Part shown: positions 1 through 9,579 of the stretch, in pieces
How the letters are laid out: each line of letters starts with the position of its first letter
How positions within the stretch are numbered: the first letter of the stretch is position 1
Assembly: GCF_000417875.1 (NCBI RefSeq)
Contig: NW_006920878.1
Span: forward strand, 111,279-175,278
Direction of reading: 5' to 3'
Source of the DNA: Pseudozyma flocculosa PF-1
Lineage: Eukaryota > Basidiomycota > Ustilaginomycetes > Ustilaginales > Ustilaginaceae
Length of the DNA: 64,000 nt
The notes under the pieces: model-generated
The model's database searches: none
Seen by the model: only the letters and a program-made list of their open reading frames with translations
Told to the model about the DNA's origin: nothing
Program-made: the position numbers and the translations under genes

Positions 1-1041
1 CACCGCCTCGGCCGGCCATCCCGCCTCGCTCGCCACGCGGCGGAGGCTCTGGCGGCCAGGGTGAAGAACAAGCCGGGGATTCGAAGGATATGGGTCAGCT
101 GGGCACGCCGCGCGTCGGATGGTGACAGAGAGCGAGGCCATACTCACCTTTGGGCAGCGTCCTAAAAGGGTTTCCATTGGCGCTCGTGGTGAGTGTGACG
201 TTGACGCTCTTGCCCTGGAAGTTGTTGCTCTCGAACCACTGCTTAAGTTTCTTTGCCTCGTCCTCGCTGTCGGTTTCGACAAAGGCGACGCCCTTGGAAC
301 GTCCGTTGACCTTGTGCTCGGAGAAAGTCACGTCCTCGAGTGTGAGGGGGACACCGACGTCGTTGGCGGCCTGACGAAGGTCCTCGTCGGTGGTCCACCA
401 GTGCAGATCGCCCACGTAGAGGGCATTTTGGATCGAGGGGTCCGAGACCTTGGGGATGCCTGCTAACGTGCCGCGCAGCGGAGCAGGCTGGGCGGGGAAC
501 GTGGACGGTGCGGGGAGCGGAGAGTGCTGCGCCGATGTTGGCTGCTGGTGTTGCTGCTGATGTTGCTGCTGGTGTTGCTGCGGCTGTTTCGCGACAAGTT
601 TGTAGATGCAAATCGTCAGCTTCAGCAGCGGCATAGAGGCCCGCACCGGTCAGCGACCACATCAGACCCACCTTAACATCTTGGTCCTCGTCCTCGCGCT
701 GCCGCTTGCCGGACGTAGACGCGCCTGTACCGCTTCCATTTGCAGATGCTGAAGCGGTAGCCGCGCCGCCGTTGGTCGCTGGCGATGCTCCGGTGGTATG
801 GTCCGCCTCAGTCTTGACAGACGTGGAGGGCTGTGGGTTTTCTTCAGCCTTGATGGCCATCGAGTCCTCGTAGAGGTCATCCTGCGACAGTAAGGGCGGC
901 GGCAGGGGCAGGTCAGAGCGATCCGTACTTGGTCAAGCATCCCCTTCCGCCCTCCGACCTCTGAGCGACGCTGGTACGATCGAACAAGACAGCCCGCCCA
1001 CTCACGCCGTACAGGTCAAAGTCCTGGTCGGCGTCCGACAT
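1..1041 (-). CDS. CFIm68/CPSF6-like RRM protein, 3' end off the window
   Basis: Probable RNA-binding subunit of the pre-mRNA 3'-end cleavage factor I type (CPSF6/CFIm68 RRM). Four exons fit on the minus strand: 1041-1006, 881-672, 583-148 and 48 to beyond base 1. Each junction has GT/AG ends and keeps frame: exon 1 gives [12 protein letters not shown], exon 2 continues DDLYEDS. After an acidic/Ser-rich N-terminus come a His-broken Gln run and one RRM at about residues 135-215, with RNP2 LYVGDL and RNP1 KGVAFVET. The WWTTDEDL signature just after RNP2 is what points to the CPSF6/7 type. Exon 4 starts a Pro/Arg/Gly-rich tail (PPPRGERGG), also usual after this RRM. Start chosen because exon 1 splices cleanly. 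The C-terminus is missing, so the exact family member is uncertain. Confidence 0.78.
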
Positions 1042-2044
1042 GGCCGCACGAGCTCGCTGTAGGCGTTCCGGGGGCGAATCAGATGGATGCGAAGTCTTCC
1101 TCCGGGGATGAGGGATGCGATTGCAACGTCGTTGTCGTCGGAGCCAAGGGGCGTTCCACTGTTTACACCGAAGACAGCAAGCATGGAGAAGACACAATGC
1201 GCGAGGGCGAGGTGGCGATGAGGAGGGGGTACAGTGATCGGCAGGAAGACAAGCTCCAAGGTCAACAAGGGTGCGTCCGCATGGACCAAGGTGGTACAAT
1301 CTGAGGCGAGCGTCGTCGAGAGCTCCCCCCGGATCAGGGACAATCGAAAGGCGGATGCGTAGGTACAGGGGACCATCGTACTGGCAAGCCTGAAGAACGG
1401 GCTGGAACTCACAGAGTAAGGGTGCGGATCGGGGCGTCTATCGGAGGATATGGTGGAAGCGATGAGGTAGGGATGATGGGGCGCGCCTATGGCACAAGGT
1501 GACGCCACGGCCAGGCTCCAAGCTTAGCCAGGCCCCGCTGGCCCAGCGCCCTGCGCCCAAATTTTTTGGCCGTGTGGAGTGACCGAGAGCGAGGCGTTCG
1601 ACCCGGAAGGCGGACAGGATCGAGGACAGGTTGGGCTGGACGGCGGGCGACGATCACAGCGCCCCTCGGATCCGCTCCCGGCAAGCTGGCCGGCCAGGCC
1701 AACGCCTCGCGCCTCGGTCTTTCGCCGAGCGCCCGGCTGGGCCCCGCCGCAAGCTGCCCACTCGCCATGGGCAAGGAGAGGCAGGCAGGCAGGCTAGGTC
1801 AAGCGCCCCTGGGTGACTCGCAGCAGCCAAGCCGTCCCACGGGCCATCGCCGCGACCGGAGCTCCCGAAGATGGGCGGCCAGCACCAACAAAAGGGGAGC
1901 GGGGAGGGGGGAGGCCATCCTCGCCGCTTCCACCATCCACGCTACTCGCACCCGTCCTCGTTCTCCCCTTCTCCATCTTTGTCGCCCTCGTCTCGGTCGC
2001 CGTACTCCTCTCACAGCACCGCCATCCAGCCCGTTCCGCACATC
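1042..2044. promoter_or_regulatory. divergent intergenic region between the RRM gene and LYS1
   Basis: About 1 kb separating divergently transcribed genes, so it should hold both promoters. The last ~110 bases before the LYS1 start (about 1930-2040) are strongly pyrimidine-rich (CCTCGTTCTCCCCTTCTCC-like), a common fungal leader feature. I see no clear TATA box, no RNA gene and no convincing additional coding sequence. Confidence 0.4.
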
Positions 2045-3217
2045 ATGTCGTCCTCCCGGCAGCCACTCTACCTCCGCTGTGAGATGAAGCCGGCCGAGCA
2101 CCGCGCCGCGCTCACGCCCAACACTGCAAAGGCCCTCATCGACGCCGGCTTTGACATCACCGTCGAGTCGGACCCGCAGCGCATCTTCCGCGACGAAGAG
2201 TACACGGCCGTCGGATGCAAGATTGCGCCCCACAACACCTTCCACTCGCTGCCCGCCGAGGTCCCCATCATCGGACTCAAGGAGCTCGAGGAGCCCGGCC
2301 CGGATCTGCCCCACACCCACATCCAGTTTGCCCACTGCTACAAGAAGCAGGCCGGCTGGGTCGACGTCCTGGGACGCTTCAAGCGCGGCGGCGGAAAGCT
2401 CTACGACCTCGAGTTCCTCGAAGACAAGAACGGCCGCCGCGTCGCCGCCTTTGGATGGCACGCGGGCTTCGCCGGCGCCGCCCTCGGTCTCCTCGCCCTC
2501 GCCGAGCAGGTCCAGGGCGCCGACCGCCGCCTCGGCGCGCAGAAGGCGTACCCCAACGAGCAGGAGCTCATCGCCCACGCAAAGCAGCAGATTCAGCACA
2601 TCCGCTCCTCGCGCTCCGACGGCAAGGTCAAGGCACTCGTCGTCGGTGCCCTCGGCCGCTGCGGCCGCGGCGCCATCGACTTTTTCGAAAAGGCCGGTGT
2701 GGCGTCCGAGGACATTGTCCGCTGGGACATCCAGGAGACGTCGGCAAAGTCGGGCCCGTACCTCGAGCTGCTCGACGTCGACATCTTTGTCAACTGCATC
2801 TACCTCAACCAGAAGATCCCCCCTTTCCTCGACCAGCCCACCATTGCCCAGGCCGGCAGCCAGAGGAGGCTGGGCGTTGTCGTCGACGTGAGCTGCGACA
2901 CGACCAACCCCAACAACCCGCTGCCCATCTACGACATCAACACCACCTTTGACAAGCCCACCGTCGACGTCGACACGGGCAGCGGCAACCCGCCGCTCAC
3001 CGTCATCTCGATCGACCACCTGCCCACGCTGCTGCCGCGCGAGTCGTCCGAGGGCTTCAGCCAGGACCTCCTGCCCTCGCTCCTCCAGCTGCCCCACGTG
3101 CTCGGAAAGGACACGACCAAGGACGCCGACTACGAAGAGGGCAAGGGCGCCGTCTGGCAGCGCGCCGAGAAGCTCTTCCGCCACCACCTCGCCTTGGCCG
3201 AGAAGGAGGGCGCGTGA
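2045..3217 (+). CDS. LYS1: saccharopine dehydrogenase (NAD+, L-lysine-forming)
   Basis: Last step of the fungal alpha-aminoadipate lysine pathway: saccharopine + NAD+ + water gives lysine + 2-oxoglutarate + NADH. Single exon, 390 aa; the yeast enzyme is about 370 aa. The N-terminus carries the family substrate-binding signature (LRCEMKPAEHRAALTP); the conserved Lys (GLKELEEP) and His (FAHCYKK), matching the catalytic pair of yeast Lys1, follow. A Rossmann-type nucleotide stretch (ALVVGALGRCGRGA) lies near residue 200, and the DVSCDTTNP segment is typical. The ATG at 2045 fits the family N-terminus; an in-frame upstream ATG at 1871 would add 58 low-complexity residues and looks like leader. 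The C-terminus (EKEGA) lacks a peroxisomal SKL-type tripeptide, unlike yeast Lys1. CCT7 follows in the same direction after 470 bases. Confidence 0.97.
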   Translation: MSSSRQPLYLRCEMKPAEHRAALTPNTAKALIDAGFDITVESDPQRIFRDEEYTAVGCKIAPHNTFHSLPAEVPIIGLKELEEPGPDLPHTHIQFAHCYKKQAGWVDVLGRFKRGGGKLYDLEFLEDKNGRRVAAFGWHAGFAGAALGLLALAEQVQGADRRLGAQKAYPNEQELIAHAKQQIQHIRSSRSDGKVKALVVGALGRCGRGAIDFFEKAGVASEDIVRWDIQETSAKSGPYLELLDVDIFVNCIYLNQKIPPFLDQPTIAQAGSQRRLGVVVDVSCDTTNPNNPLPIYDINTTFDKPTVDVDTGSGNPPLTVISIDHLPTLLPRESSEGFSQDLLPSLLQLPHVLGKDTTKDADYEEGKGAVWQRAEKLFRHHLALAEKEGA

Positions 3218-3689
3218 GGCGCAGCACCGCCGCGAGACCTAGAAGAAGGGATGTAGTCGATAGTCGATCCAGAGACGCAGGAGCAGCGTCGTGGTCTTGG
3301 CCTGCCTAGCGCACCTCGTTCCGAAAATTCACGCACGCTGCGATAAATGTGTGCGACTCGCAGTGCGCCATGCCGTATCGTTGACAATGCCGCCTGCCAG
3401 CTTTGCTCTGCTGCTCGGTCGTCGAGAGGGTGCACGAGACAGACCACGCCACGCTGCCATGCAATGTGGCTGAATCTACCCCCCCCTGGCGGTGCCTGCT
3501 GCGCCGTGGCCCGCGCGCCAACACGGGCCCGTGTGCGGGCTCGCTTCTCGGGTCCGAAGTCGGAATATTCTCGACCTGCCGCGCCGGGGGGAGTGTTCTT
3601 TGTGTGCTTCTCTGCTGGAGGGTTGTGCGCGCGCGGTCCCTTGCCCCTCGTCTTCCACCACCGCCGCCGCATCCCAGCCACTGCCCAAG
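3218..3689 (+). promoter_or_regulatory. LYS1-CCT7 intergenic region
   Basis: 472 bases between two same-strand genes; it holds the LYS1 3' end and the CCT7 promoter and leader. No RNA gene or extra ORF recognised. The final stretch before the CCT7 start is CCACCGCC-rich leader. Confidence 0.35.
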
Positions 3690-5484
3690 ATGATGCCCAA
3701 CAACGCCCCCATCATCCTCCTCCGCGAGGACACCGACGTGTCCCAGGGAACCGGGCAGCTGCTCTCCAACATCGGCGCCTGCTCGTCGATTGTGTCATGC
3801 GTCGCGTCCACGCTCGGCCCGCGCGGCATGGACAAGCTCATCGTCGATGCCCGCGGCAAGGCCACCATCTCCAACGACGGCGCCACGATCCTCAAGCTTC
3901 TCGAGATCGTGCACCCTGCCGCCAAGACGCTCGTCGATATCGCTCGGGCGCAGGACGCCGAGGTGGGAGACGGCACGACCAGCGTCGTGCTCCTCGCCGG
4001 CGAGATGCTCAAGGAGGCCAAGCCGTTCATCGAGGAAGGTGTGGCGCCGCACGTCATCATTCGCGGCTACCGCAAGGCGGCCCAGCTGGCTGTCGAAAAG
4101 GTCAAGGAGATGGCTGTGACGATCGACAAGACCGACAAGGCCGCCTTCCACGACCTGCTGCTCAAGTGCGCCGGCACCTCGATGTCGTCCAAGCTGATCC
4201 ACTCGCAGAAGCCCTTCTTCTCGCGGATGGTCGTCGATGCCGTCACGTCACTCGATGCAGAAGACCTCGACGAGAACCTGATCGGCGTCAAGAAGGTGCC
4301 CGGCGGCGGCATGCAGGACTCGCTTCTGATCAAGGGCGTGGCCTTCAAGAAGACGTTCGCCTACGCCGGCTTCGAGCAGCAGCCCAAATCGTTTGTCGAC
4401 CCCAAGGTGCTCTGCCTCAACGTCGAGCTCGAGCTCAAGGCGGAGAAGGACAATGCCGAGGTGCGCATCAACGAGGTGTCCGAGTACCAGGCCGTCGTCG
4501 ACGCCGAGTGGCAGATCATCTACAACAAGCTCGAGGCCATCGTCAAGACGGGCGCCAAGGTCGTCCTCTCGAAGCTGCCCATCGGCGACCTGGCCACCCA
4601 GTACTTTGCCGACCGCGACATCTTCTGCGCCGGCCGCGTGCCCGCCGACGACATGAAGCGCGTGGTCCAGGCTGTCGGCGGGTCGGTGCAGTCGACGTGC
4701 TCCGACATTGACCCGGCCAAGCACCTCGGCCAGTGCGGCAAGTTCGAGGAGCGCCAGATCGGCGGCGAGCGCTTCAACATCTTCGAGGGCTGCCCGCACG
4801 CCAAGACGAGCACCATGATCCTCCGCGGCGGCGCAGAGCAGTTCATCGCCGAGGTCGAGCGCAGCCTCCACGACGCCATCATGATCGTCAAGCGGGCCAT
4901 CAAGAACAACCAGGTCGTGGCTGGCGGCGGTGCCACCGAGGTGAGCAGCGATGCCGTCTGCCCTGCCGTGGAGCCGGGCAGCACGCCGGTCGGACCATGA
5001 CTGACGCTCCTACTATCCTCCTCCCTCTACCTTTCCACTCTTCCTGCACCGCTCGCAGATGGAGCTGAGCAAGTACCTTCGCGAGTACTCTCGGACGATC
5101 CACGGCAAGCAGCAGCTGATCATTGCCTCGTTCGCCAAGGCGCTCGAGTGCATCCCGCGTCAGCTCGCCGACAACGCCGGGTTCGACGCGACCGACCTGC
5201 TCAACCGCCTGCGCATGAAGCACGCCCAGGGCTCGCGGTGGGAGGGCATCGACATCGACGCCGAGGACACGGCCGACCTCATGGAGCGCTTCGTGTGGGA
5301 GCCAAGCATCGTGCGCATCAACGCGCTAAGCTCGGCAGCAGAGGCCGCCTGCCTCATCCTCAGCGTCGACGAGACCATTCGCAACTCGGCTTCGGACCAG
5401 AGCGGACCCGGCCCCAAGGCGCCGCCGGGCACCGCGCAACGCGCCCTGAGGGGCAGGGGAAGGGGTGGCATGCCCCGCCGCTAG
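3690..5484 (+). CDS. CCT7: T-complex protein 1 subunit eta (CCT eta)
   Basis: Subunit of the cytosolic TRiC/CCT chaperonin that folds actin, tubulin and WD40 proteins with ATP. Two exons, 3690-4940 and 5059-5484, joined in phase 0 (GGGATE then [11 protein letters not shown]), 558 aa, the usual eta size. Group II chaperonin signatures are complete: [11 protein letters not shown] near the N-terminus, the ATP-site GDGTTSVV, the VVAGGGATE motif at the splice junction, and the C-terminal [14 protein letters not shown] and [12 protein letters not shown] blocks. The tail ends in a Gly/Arg-rich [10 protein letters not shown]. Tandem Met codons at 3690 and 3693 leave the start ambiguous by one residue. 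The intron (4941-5058) has a GTGAGC donor and CGCAG acceptor. Confidence 0.97.
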
Positions 5485-6640
5485 GCCGCTAGGCAACGCC
5501 AGCGAGCCGCTGACAGTCTCTCCGCATTCCTCGGCGGTCCTCTCGGGGGATGCGAGCATGTAACATCATCCATCGACCTCATCTCGACACGTGCAGCAGA
5601 CTCTACCCTCATTGCCGCGGCAACCAAAAAATCGATTCATTCTGGAGACGACCGCCGACATTGTGCAGCCGCTGACGGACCCCAGTCGGCAAGGTGGCGG
5701 CGCTCGAAGCGATGCGCTGCGCTGCGCTACTGCTCGACAAGAAGAAGGCCGTCGCTGATCCACTGTTCTCCAACGAGCGAGTCGCTCCTCGTGCGAGAAT
5801 CAGATACCCTCAAACGCCTCGAACCCGCCTTTCAGCTCGGTCTTGACGTGCCTGCCCTGGCCGGCCTTCTCGTTCAAGAACAGATCGTCGAGCCGCCTTC
5901 ATTGGCCCACGTGGACACCTGGCGTCGGCCCATGCGTGTCATCTCACGTGCAGTCGCCCTCGCCGCCGGTCGTAGCATGGAGCAGACGCTGCACGCTGCC
6001 ACACGTGCTGGAGCGGCGCAGATGGCGGTCGATGATCGAGTGTACGTCGCTGACGAGTCAAAGAACGAGCGGTGCGCTGCACGGGCATTCGAGAGGACGT
6101 AACATGCCCACGTCGGTGTGGCGAAAGTGAGAGCTTGGCCAACACGTCGTCGTCGCGATCAAGGACCTCGCCGGCTCGAAGCAATGCTCGGCGGGGGACC
6201 TCCTTGGATCGACGTCGCCGGGCTGCCTCCGAGGCCACTGAGGTTGATGCCCAAGACGCGAGTGTGGCGGACCGCGCTCGCCGAGGTCGACGGTCCGCTT
6301 CACCCCTTGCCTGCCGCTGCGGTCGGTCGATCGAGGGTTGAGGTCGTCCGTAGGCACGGCGGTTCTAGGCTTGTCTGGGCTTTGGAAACGTAGCCCCTCA
6401 GGCACTTGTTCGCCGTGGCCGCCTACATCTCGCGAGCCCGACGGCGTCGGCCTGGGCGTGATCCGGTCCTCGGCCTGCGATCCTCGGACGACATTCGTCG
6501 GAGCCACACGACCGGCTCGCCGTTCTTGGTGCAGCGATCGATCCTCACGCAGCGCGGACCACCCTAAGGATCTCTTGAGGCGAGCGTCAGGCTCTGCCCC
6601 AGGCAGTGACCAGTGCCACAAACGGGGCCGGGGCGGCAGC
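5485..6640. other. convergent intergenic region with one orphan coding-like fragment
   Basis: Lies between the 3' ends of CCT7 (+) and the RCC1-repeat gene (-). Several overlapping ORFs exist on both strands but look like GC-rich chance frames. The exception is a short coding-like stretch at 5800-5896 on the minus strand, listed separately. No RNA gene or repeat recognised. Confidence 0.4.
5800..5896 (-). pseudogene. orphan C-terminal coding fragment (possible terminal exon or gene relic)
   Basis: Minus strand reads about 31 codons ending in TGA at 5802-5800, with a peptide such as DDLFLNEKAGQGRHVKTE followed by LKGGFEAFEGI. Nearly every codon ends in G or C, like the neighbouring genes. The frame has a stop just upstream, but an AAG acceptor at 5899-5897 and a GTGAGA donor near 5947 could bound a short intron. 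I could not connect it to a convincing upstream exon, nor do I recognise the family. It is either the last exon of an undetected small gene or the remnant of a lost one. Confidence 0.3.
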
Positions 6641-8167
6641 CTAGGATGGACGCGCGGACAGAGTCTGGACGAAGGTTGTGCCGCATCCCGCCCAGATCGA
6701 CACCGGCTGTGCCTCTCCTGGAGCAGGCATCGAGAGCGGGACGAGCCCATGGCGGTCGTCTTCGTCGCCCTGGGCGAGGTTGCCGTGCTCGTTCCAACCC
6801 GTACCCCACACCTCTTGGGCGGAGCCGCGGCCGACGAGAACGAGCGTGTGCTCGCTGCCCGACGCCAGAGCGATGAACCGGGCCCTGTCGCCTCCTCGTT
6901 GACGCATGAGCGGCGACGTGTCCATCTCCACGACCACGGATGGATCGGCGCCCGCCGAGGATGTGGGAGAGGCGCCGAGCTGACCCTTCTTGTTGTTGCC
7001 AGAGCTCAAGATGCGATCTTGCCCCTCGTCATGACCATCGCGGCAGCAGAGCAGGACAGACGTGCCGTTCCAGTTGCACGCCACCGACGCCACCACGCCC
7101 TGATCCAGCGCTGCGGAGCCAGCCAGCGCGCACTGCCCTTGTCGGTTGGAGCCCCAGAAGGCGAGCTTGCCCGCGACCAGGGCGACCGTGTGGTCACGGC
7201 CAGCAGCCAGTGCCAGGCCGTCGAGCACGCTTCCCGGCGACTGATGGGGCAGCGTCCATGTGCGCATCAGCTGCGGCGTCGATGCGATGGCGGGGACAGG
7301 ACCCGGTCTTGTCCTCGAGCGGCTGGCCTCGGCCGGATCCTCGGAGCCTCTGGCCATCTCACCCACTTGTCCGTGGCGAGCCGATCCCCAGCCGACGAGC
7401 GATAGGCAAAGGGGGCCGCTGCTGCTCTCGTCTTCGGCACTGGAGGCGAGAAGTACGGCGGCGTGCCTCAACCCGGCAGCGATCCTGAGCACCGAGTAGG
7501 GGGCGGGCGCAAGCACATCGACGACGTGGACAGCCGAGTCTGGCGCAGGGCTGCGCACGCCCAGCTGGCCGAAGGTGTTGTCCTTGGGCAGACCGAGCGA
7601 CACGATGAGATCGCTGGCCGTGGTGCCGTCGGTGTCGCGATGAGACGGGCCGAGGACGAGGTAGCTGACGTTCCAGCCGCAGGCCACCAGCTTGGGCGAC
7701 TGGTAACCGGCCGACTGGACAGCGTCGAGCGTTCCCTCTGCCACGAGAGGGTCGAGCACCTCACGCCGCAGGTCGAGGCGGCGGAAGCTCAGCAGTGGTG
7801 GAGGCGGCAGCGATGAGCCCGTGGAACCGACCGCAAGGGCGCCGAGCTGGCCCTCTGCGCCCGTGCCAGCGACCCAGACCTGCCTTGCATCGGGTCCGGG
7901 TTCGTCTTTGTCGTCGAGGCCGGCTGGATGTCGAACTAGGATGGTGAGGGTATGGTTGGCGCCAGACGAGAGGGCAGCAACCTTCCAGCCGGGCGGCGGA
8001 AAGGGAGAAGGGGCGCTGCCGTGGCCTTTGTCCGAGGTCGTAGTCGCTATGGCCGTGGTGGTTGTGAGGGCATGGCAATCCCGATTGTGATTTAGGCCAA
8101 GCTGAGCGCCCGAGTTGCTACCGGCGGCCCACAGACGAAAGCGAGAGGGCTGGGGCGGCGGTGGCAT
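6641..8167 (-). CDS. RCC1-repeat (ATS1-like) beta-propeller protein
   Basis: Predicted seven-bladed RCC1-type propeller, 508 aa from the ATG at 8167; an in-frame ATG at 8260 would add 31 residues. Repeats are seen as LWAAGSNSGAQLGL at the N-terminus, WVAGTGAEGQLGA, GWGSARHGQVGEMA, FWGSNRQGQCAL, SSGNNKKGQLGA and WGTGWNEHGNLAQGDEDD near the C-terminus. The GWNEHGN form and stand-alone propeller resemble yeast ATS1 (linked to tubulin and tRNA wobble modification) more than the nuclear Ran exchange factor RCC1. No signal peptide, membrane segment or extra domain. Intronless. The fold is firm; the specific role is inference. The small membrane-anchored ORF begins its stop only ~200 bases upstream on the same strand. 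Confidence 0.85.
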   Translation of the reverse strand: MPPPPQPSRFRLWAAGSNSGAQLGLNHNRDCHALTTTTAIATTTSDKGHGSAPSPFPPPGWKVAALSSGANHTLTILVRHPAGLDDKDEPGPDARQVWVAGTGAEGQLGALAVGSTGSSLPPPPLLSFRRLDLRREVLDPLVAEGTLDAVQSAGYQSPKLVACGWNVSYLVLGPSHRDTDGTTASDLIVSLGLPKDNTFGQLGVRSPAPDSAVHVVDVLAPAPYSVLRIAAGLRHAAVLLASSAEDESSSGPLCLSLVGWGSARHGQVGEMARGSEDPAEASRSRTRPGPVPAIASTPQLMRTWTLPHQSPGSVLDGLALAAGRDHTVALVAGKLAFWGSNRQGQCALAGSAALDQGVVASVACNWNGTSVLLCCRDGHDEGQDRILSSGNNKKGQLGASPTSSAGADPSVVVEMDTSPLMRQRGGDRARFIALASGSEHTLVLVGRGSAQEVWGTGWNEHGNLAQGDEDDRHGLVPLSMPAPGEAQPVSIWAGCGTTFVQTLSARPS

Positions 8168-8376
8168 GGTGGTGAAGGTAGGTGGATTGGGAGGCGCTTC
8201 GCAAAGGGGACAAGCAGGTGGAGGCCGAGCTCCTGCAGACACAGGCAAGGCCTGCTGCAATCCTAGCCTGCTTCATTCAACGGTTGTTGCTGCATCAGAG
8301 TGCCCACCAGGCAAGGCTATCTTGTACTCTTGACGGTGCAGCTGTGCCCAAGGTCTGCAGTTGCTGCTCAAACAGC

Positions 8377-8844
8377 TTAATGGTTCTGAGGCATGCTCAC
8401 ACATCCACAGGGGTCAGATAGGGCATTGCCAACCTGACCAAACTTGCCATTGGTCTTGGACAGGCCCTTGGCCACCTCAGCTACCTCAGATTGGGTGTTG
8501 GTAAGGGAGTCTGAGATGGCAGCCACGGAATTGGCAATGCTGGCGAGCTTGGATTGGTTCTTGCAGCGCTGGGCGCTTGCATCCTGGAACTTGGAGAGCA
8601 CCTTGGCCAAAAACTTACGGTACTGGCGCATCTCGTTGTCCGTGCGCACCATGAATCCACGCATCTGGGCGTGTGTGATCCTGAACTTGGAGCAAATGAG
8701 GCCGCGGAGGTTGTCCTGTGAACTGAACAGCAGACTGACATCGCGAGCTACAGCTGGGCGGTAGAGTTTGGCCTGCTGACGCAGCACAGCAAAGAGGAAG
8801 CCAACAGCACAGAAGAGGAGGAGGCAGAAGATGGTGTCCATCAA
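8377..8844 (-). CDS. small N-terminally membrane-anchored protein, unknown family (member A)
   Basis: 155 aa. Residues 1-21 are strongly hydrophobic (DTIFCLLLFCAVGFLFAVL), a signal anchor or signal peptide. The rest looks alpha-helical and polar, with a regularly spaced Leu/Ile/Val pattern suggesting coiled coil (KLASIANSVAAISDSLTNT). I recognise no catalytic motif. It aligns by eye over most of its length with the ORF at 24527-25327: same hydrophobic start, an F/L-S segment, then QMRGFM here against ELRSFM there, and a similarly placed heptad-like tail. It lacks that ORF's C-terminal Cys/His motif and ends in DPCGCVSMPQNH. A GTGAGC within the last codons could be a donor giving another C-terminus. 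The surrounding DNA (about 8.2-9.1 kb) is visibly less GC-rich than its neighbours, suggesting different origin or age. Confidence 0.55.
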   Translation of the reverse strand: MMDTIFCLLLFCAVGFLFAVLRQQAKLYRPAVARDVSLLFSSQDNLRGLICSKFRITHAQMRGFMVRTDNEMRQYRKFLAKVLSKFQDASAQRCKNQSKLASIANSVAAISDSLTNTQSEVAEVAKGLSKTNGKFGQVGNALSDPCGCVSMPQNH

Positions 8845-9579
8845 GGGATATCCTCAGCAACCTTCCCTCCATAGCTTCCTCGCTTTCACGTCCCTCGGGC
8901 CTTGTGCCTTGCACTTCAATCTTGCACAGTCAAGAGGGGATAAGAGACAAGCATAAGCAGCCTGGTTGCAACAGCAACAGCTGCAGTGCAACAGCAGATG
9001 AAATTGCAGCAGCATTGAGATACATATCATGTAGCCCCAGCCCAAGCAAGGCCCGCATGCAACGCTCGAAGCAGGCAGGGCGGGCAGGCAGGGTCTTCCA
9101 CGCTCTGTTTCAATGCAGGGTTCAAAGGCCTGCCTGCTGGCTGCCCTGCGCACACACACACACGCCCTCAGGCCCCTTATCTCACGTCTTGCGGGGCCGT
9201 CTGCTTGCCTGGAAGCCGGGCCAGCTCGACTTTCTGGGAGAGAGCTGCTAACCCAAGGTTGGCGGACGCCACCCTTCCAGCCGTCCGGACCTTGCCACAG
9301 ACCGACCTTGCCACTGTCCTTCTCGCCACCACCGCCATCCCCTGCCAGCCCTGCACTCCTCGTCCGTTCGCCAACTTGGCTTGGCATCAATTCCAGCGTC
9401 ACCGACCTGCTGCCGCTCCTCCTCTCTCTGCGCCCTATCCGTCGTCGCAGTCACTTTTCTCGTCCCACCAGGACCGCAATTTCACCACCTCGACGGAGCA
9501 TCCCTCAGCTCGCGGCCCTGGAACATCATACCTTGCCGCACCGATCGCCTCTCCGACTCCGAGGCTGCCGCACCTGACG
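8845..9579. promoter_or_regulatory. divergent intergenic region, lower-GC left half
   Basis: Separates the small membrane-anchored ORF (-) from the F-box/LRR gene (+). Left half (to about 9100) is relatively AT-rich with CAGCAACAGC-type runs; right half is GC-rich with a pyrimidine-rich leader. A short CA repeat occurs near 9150-9165. No gene recognised. Confidence 0.35.

Noticed and set aside
1799..3187. 462-codon minus-strand ORF over LYS1
   Set aside because: Antisense of LYS1, with typical Val/Leu/Gly/Glu antisense composition.
6338..7405. 355-codon plus-strand ORF over the RCC1-repeat gene
   Set aside because: The minus strand encodes clear RCC1 repeats; this frame is its complement.
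9205..9579. Upstream in-frame extension of the F-box/LRR gene
   Set aside because: The 125 extra residues lack protein-like composition and the stretch is pyrimidine-rich leader; the Met at 9580 is preferred.
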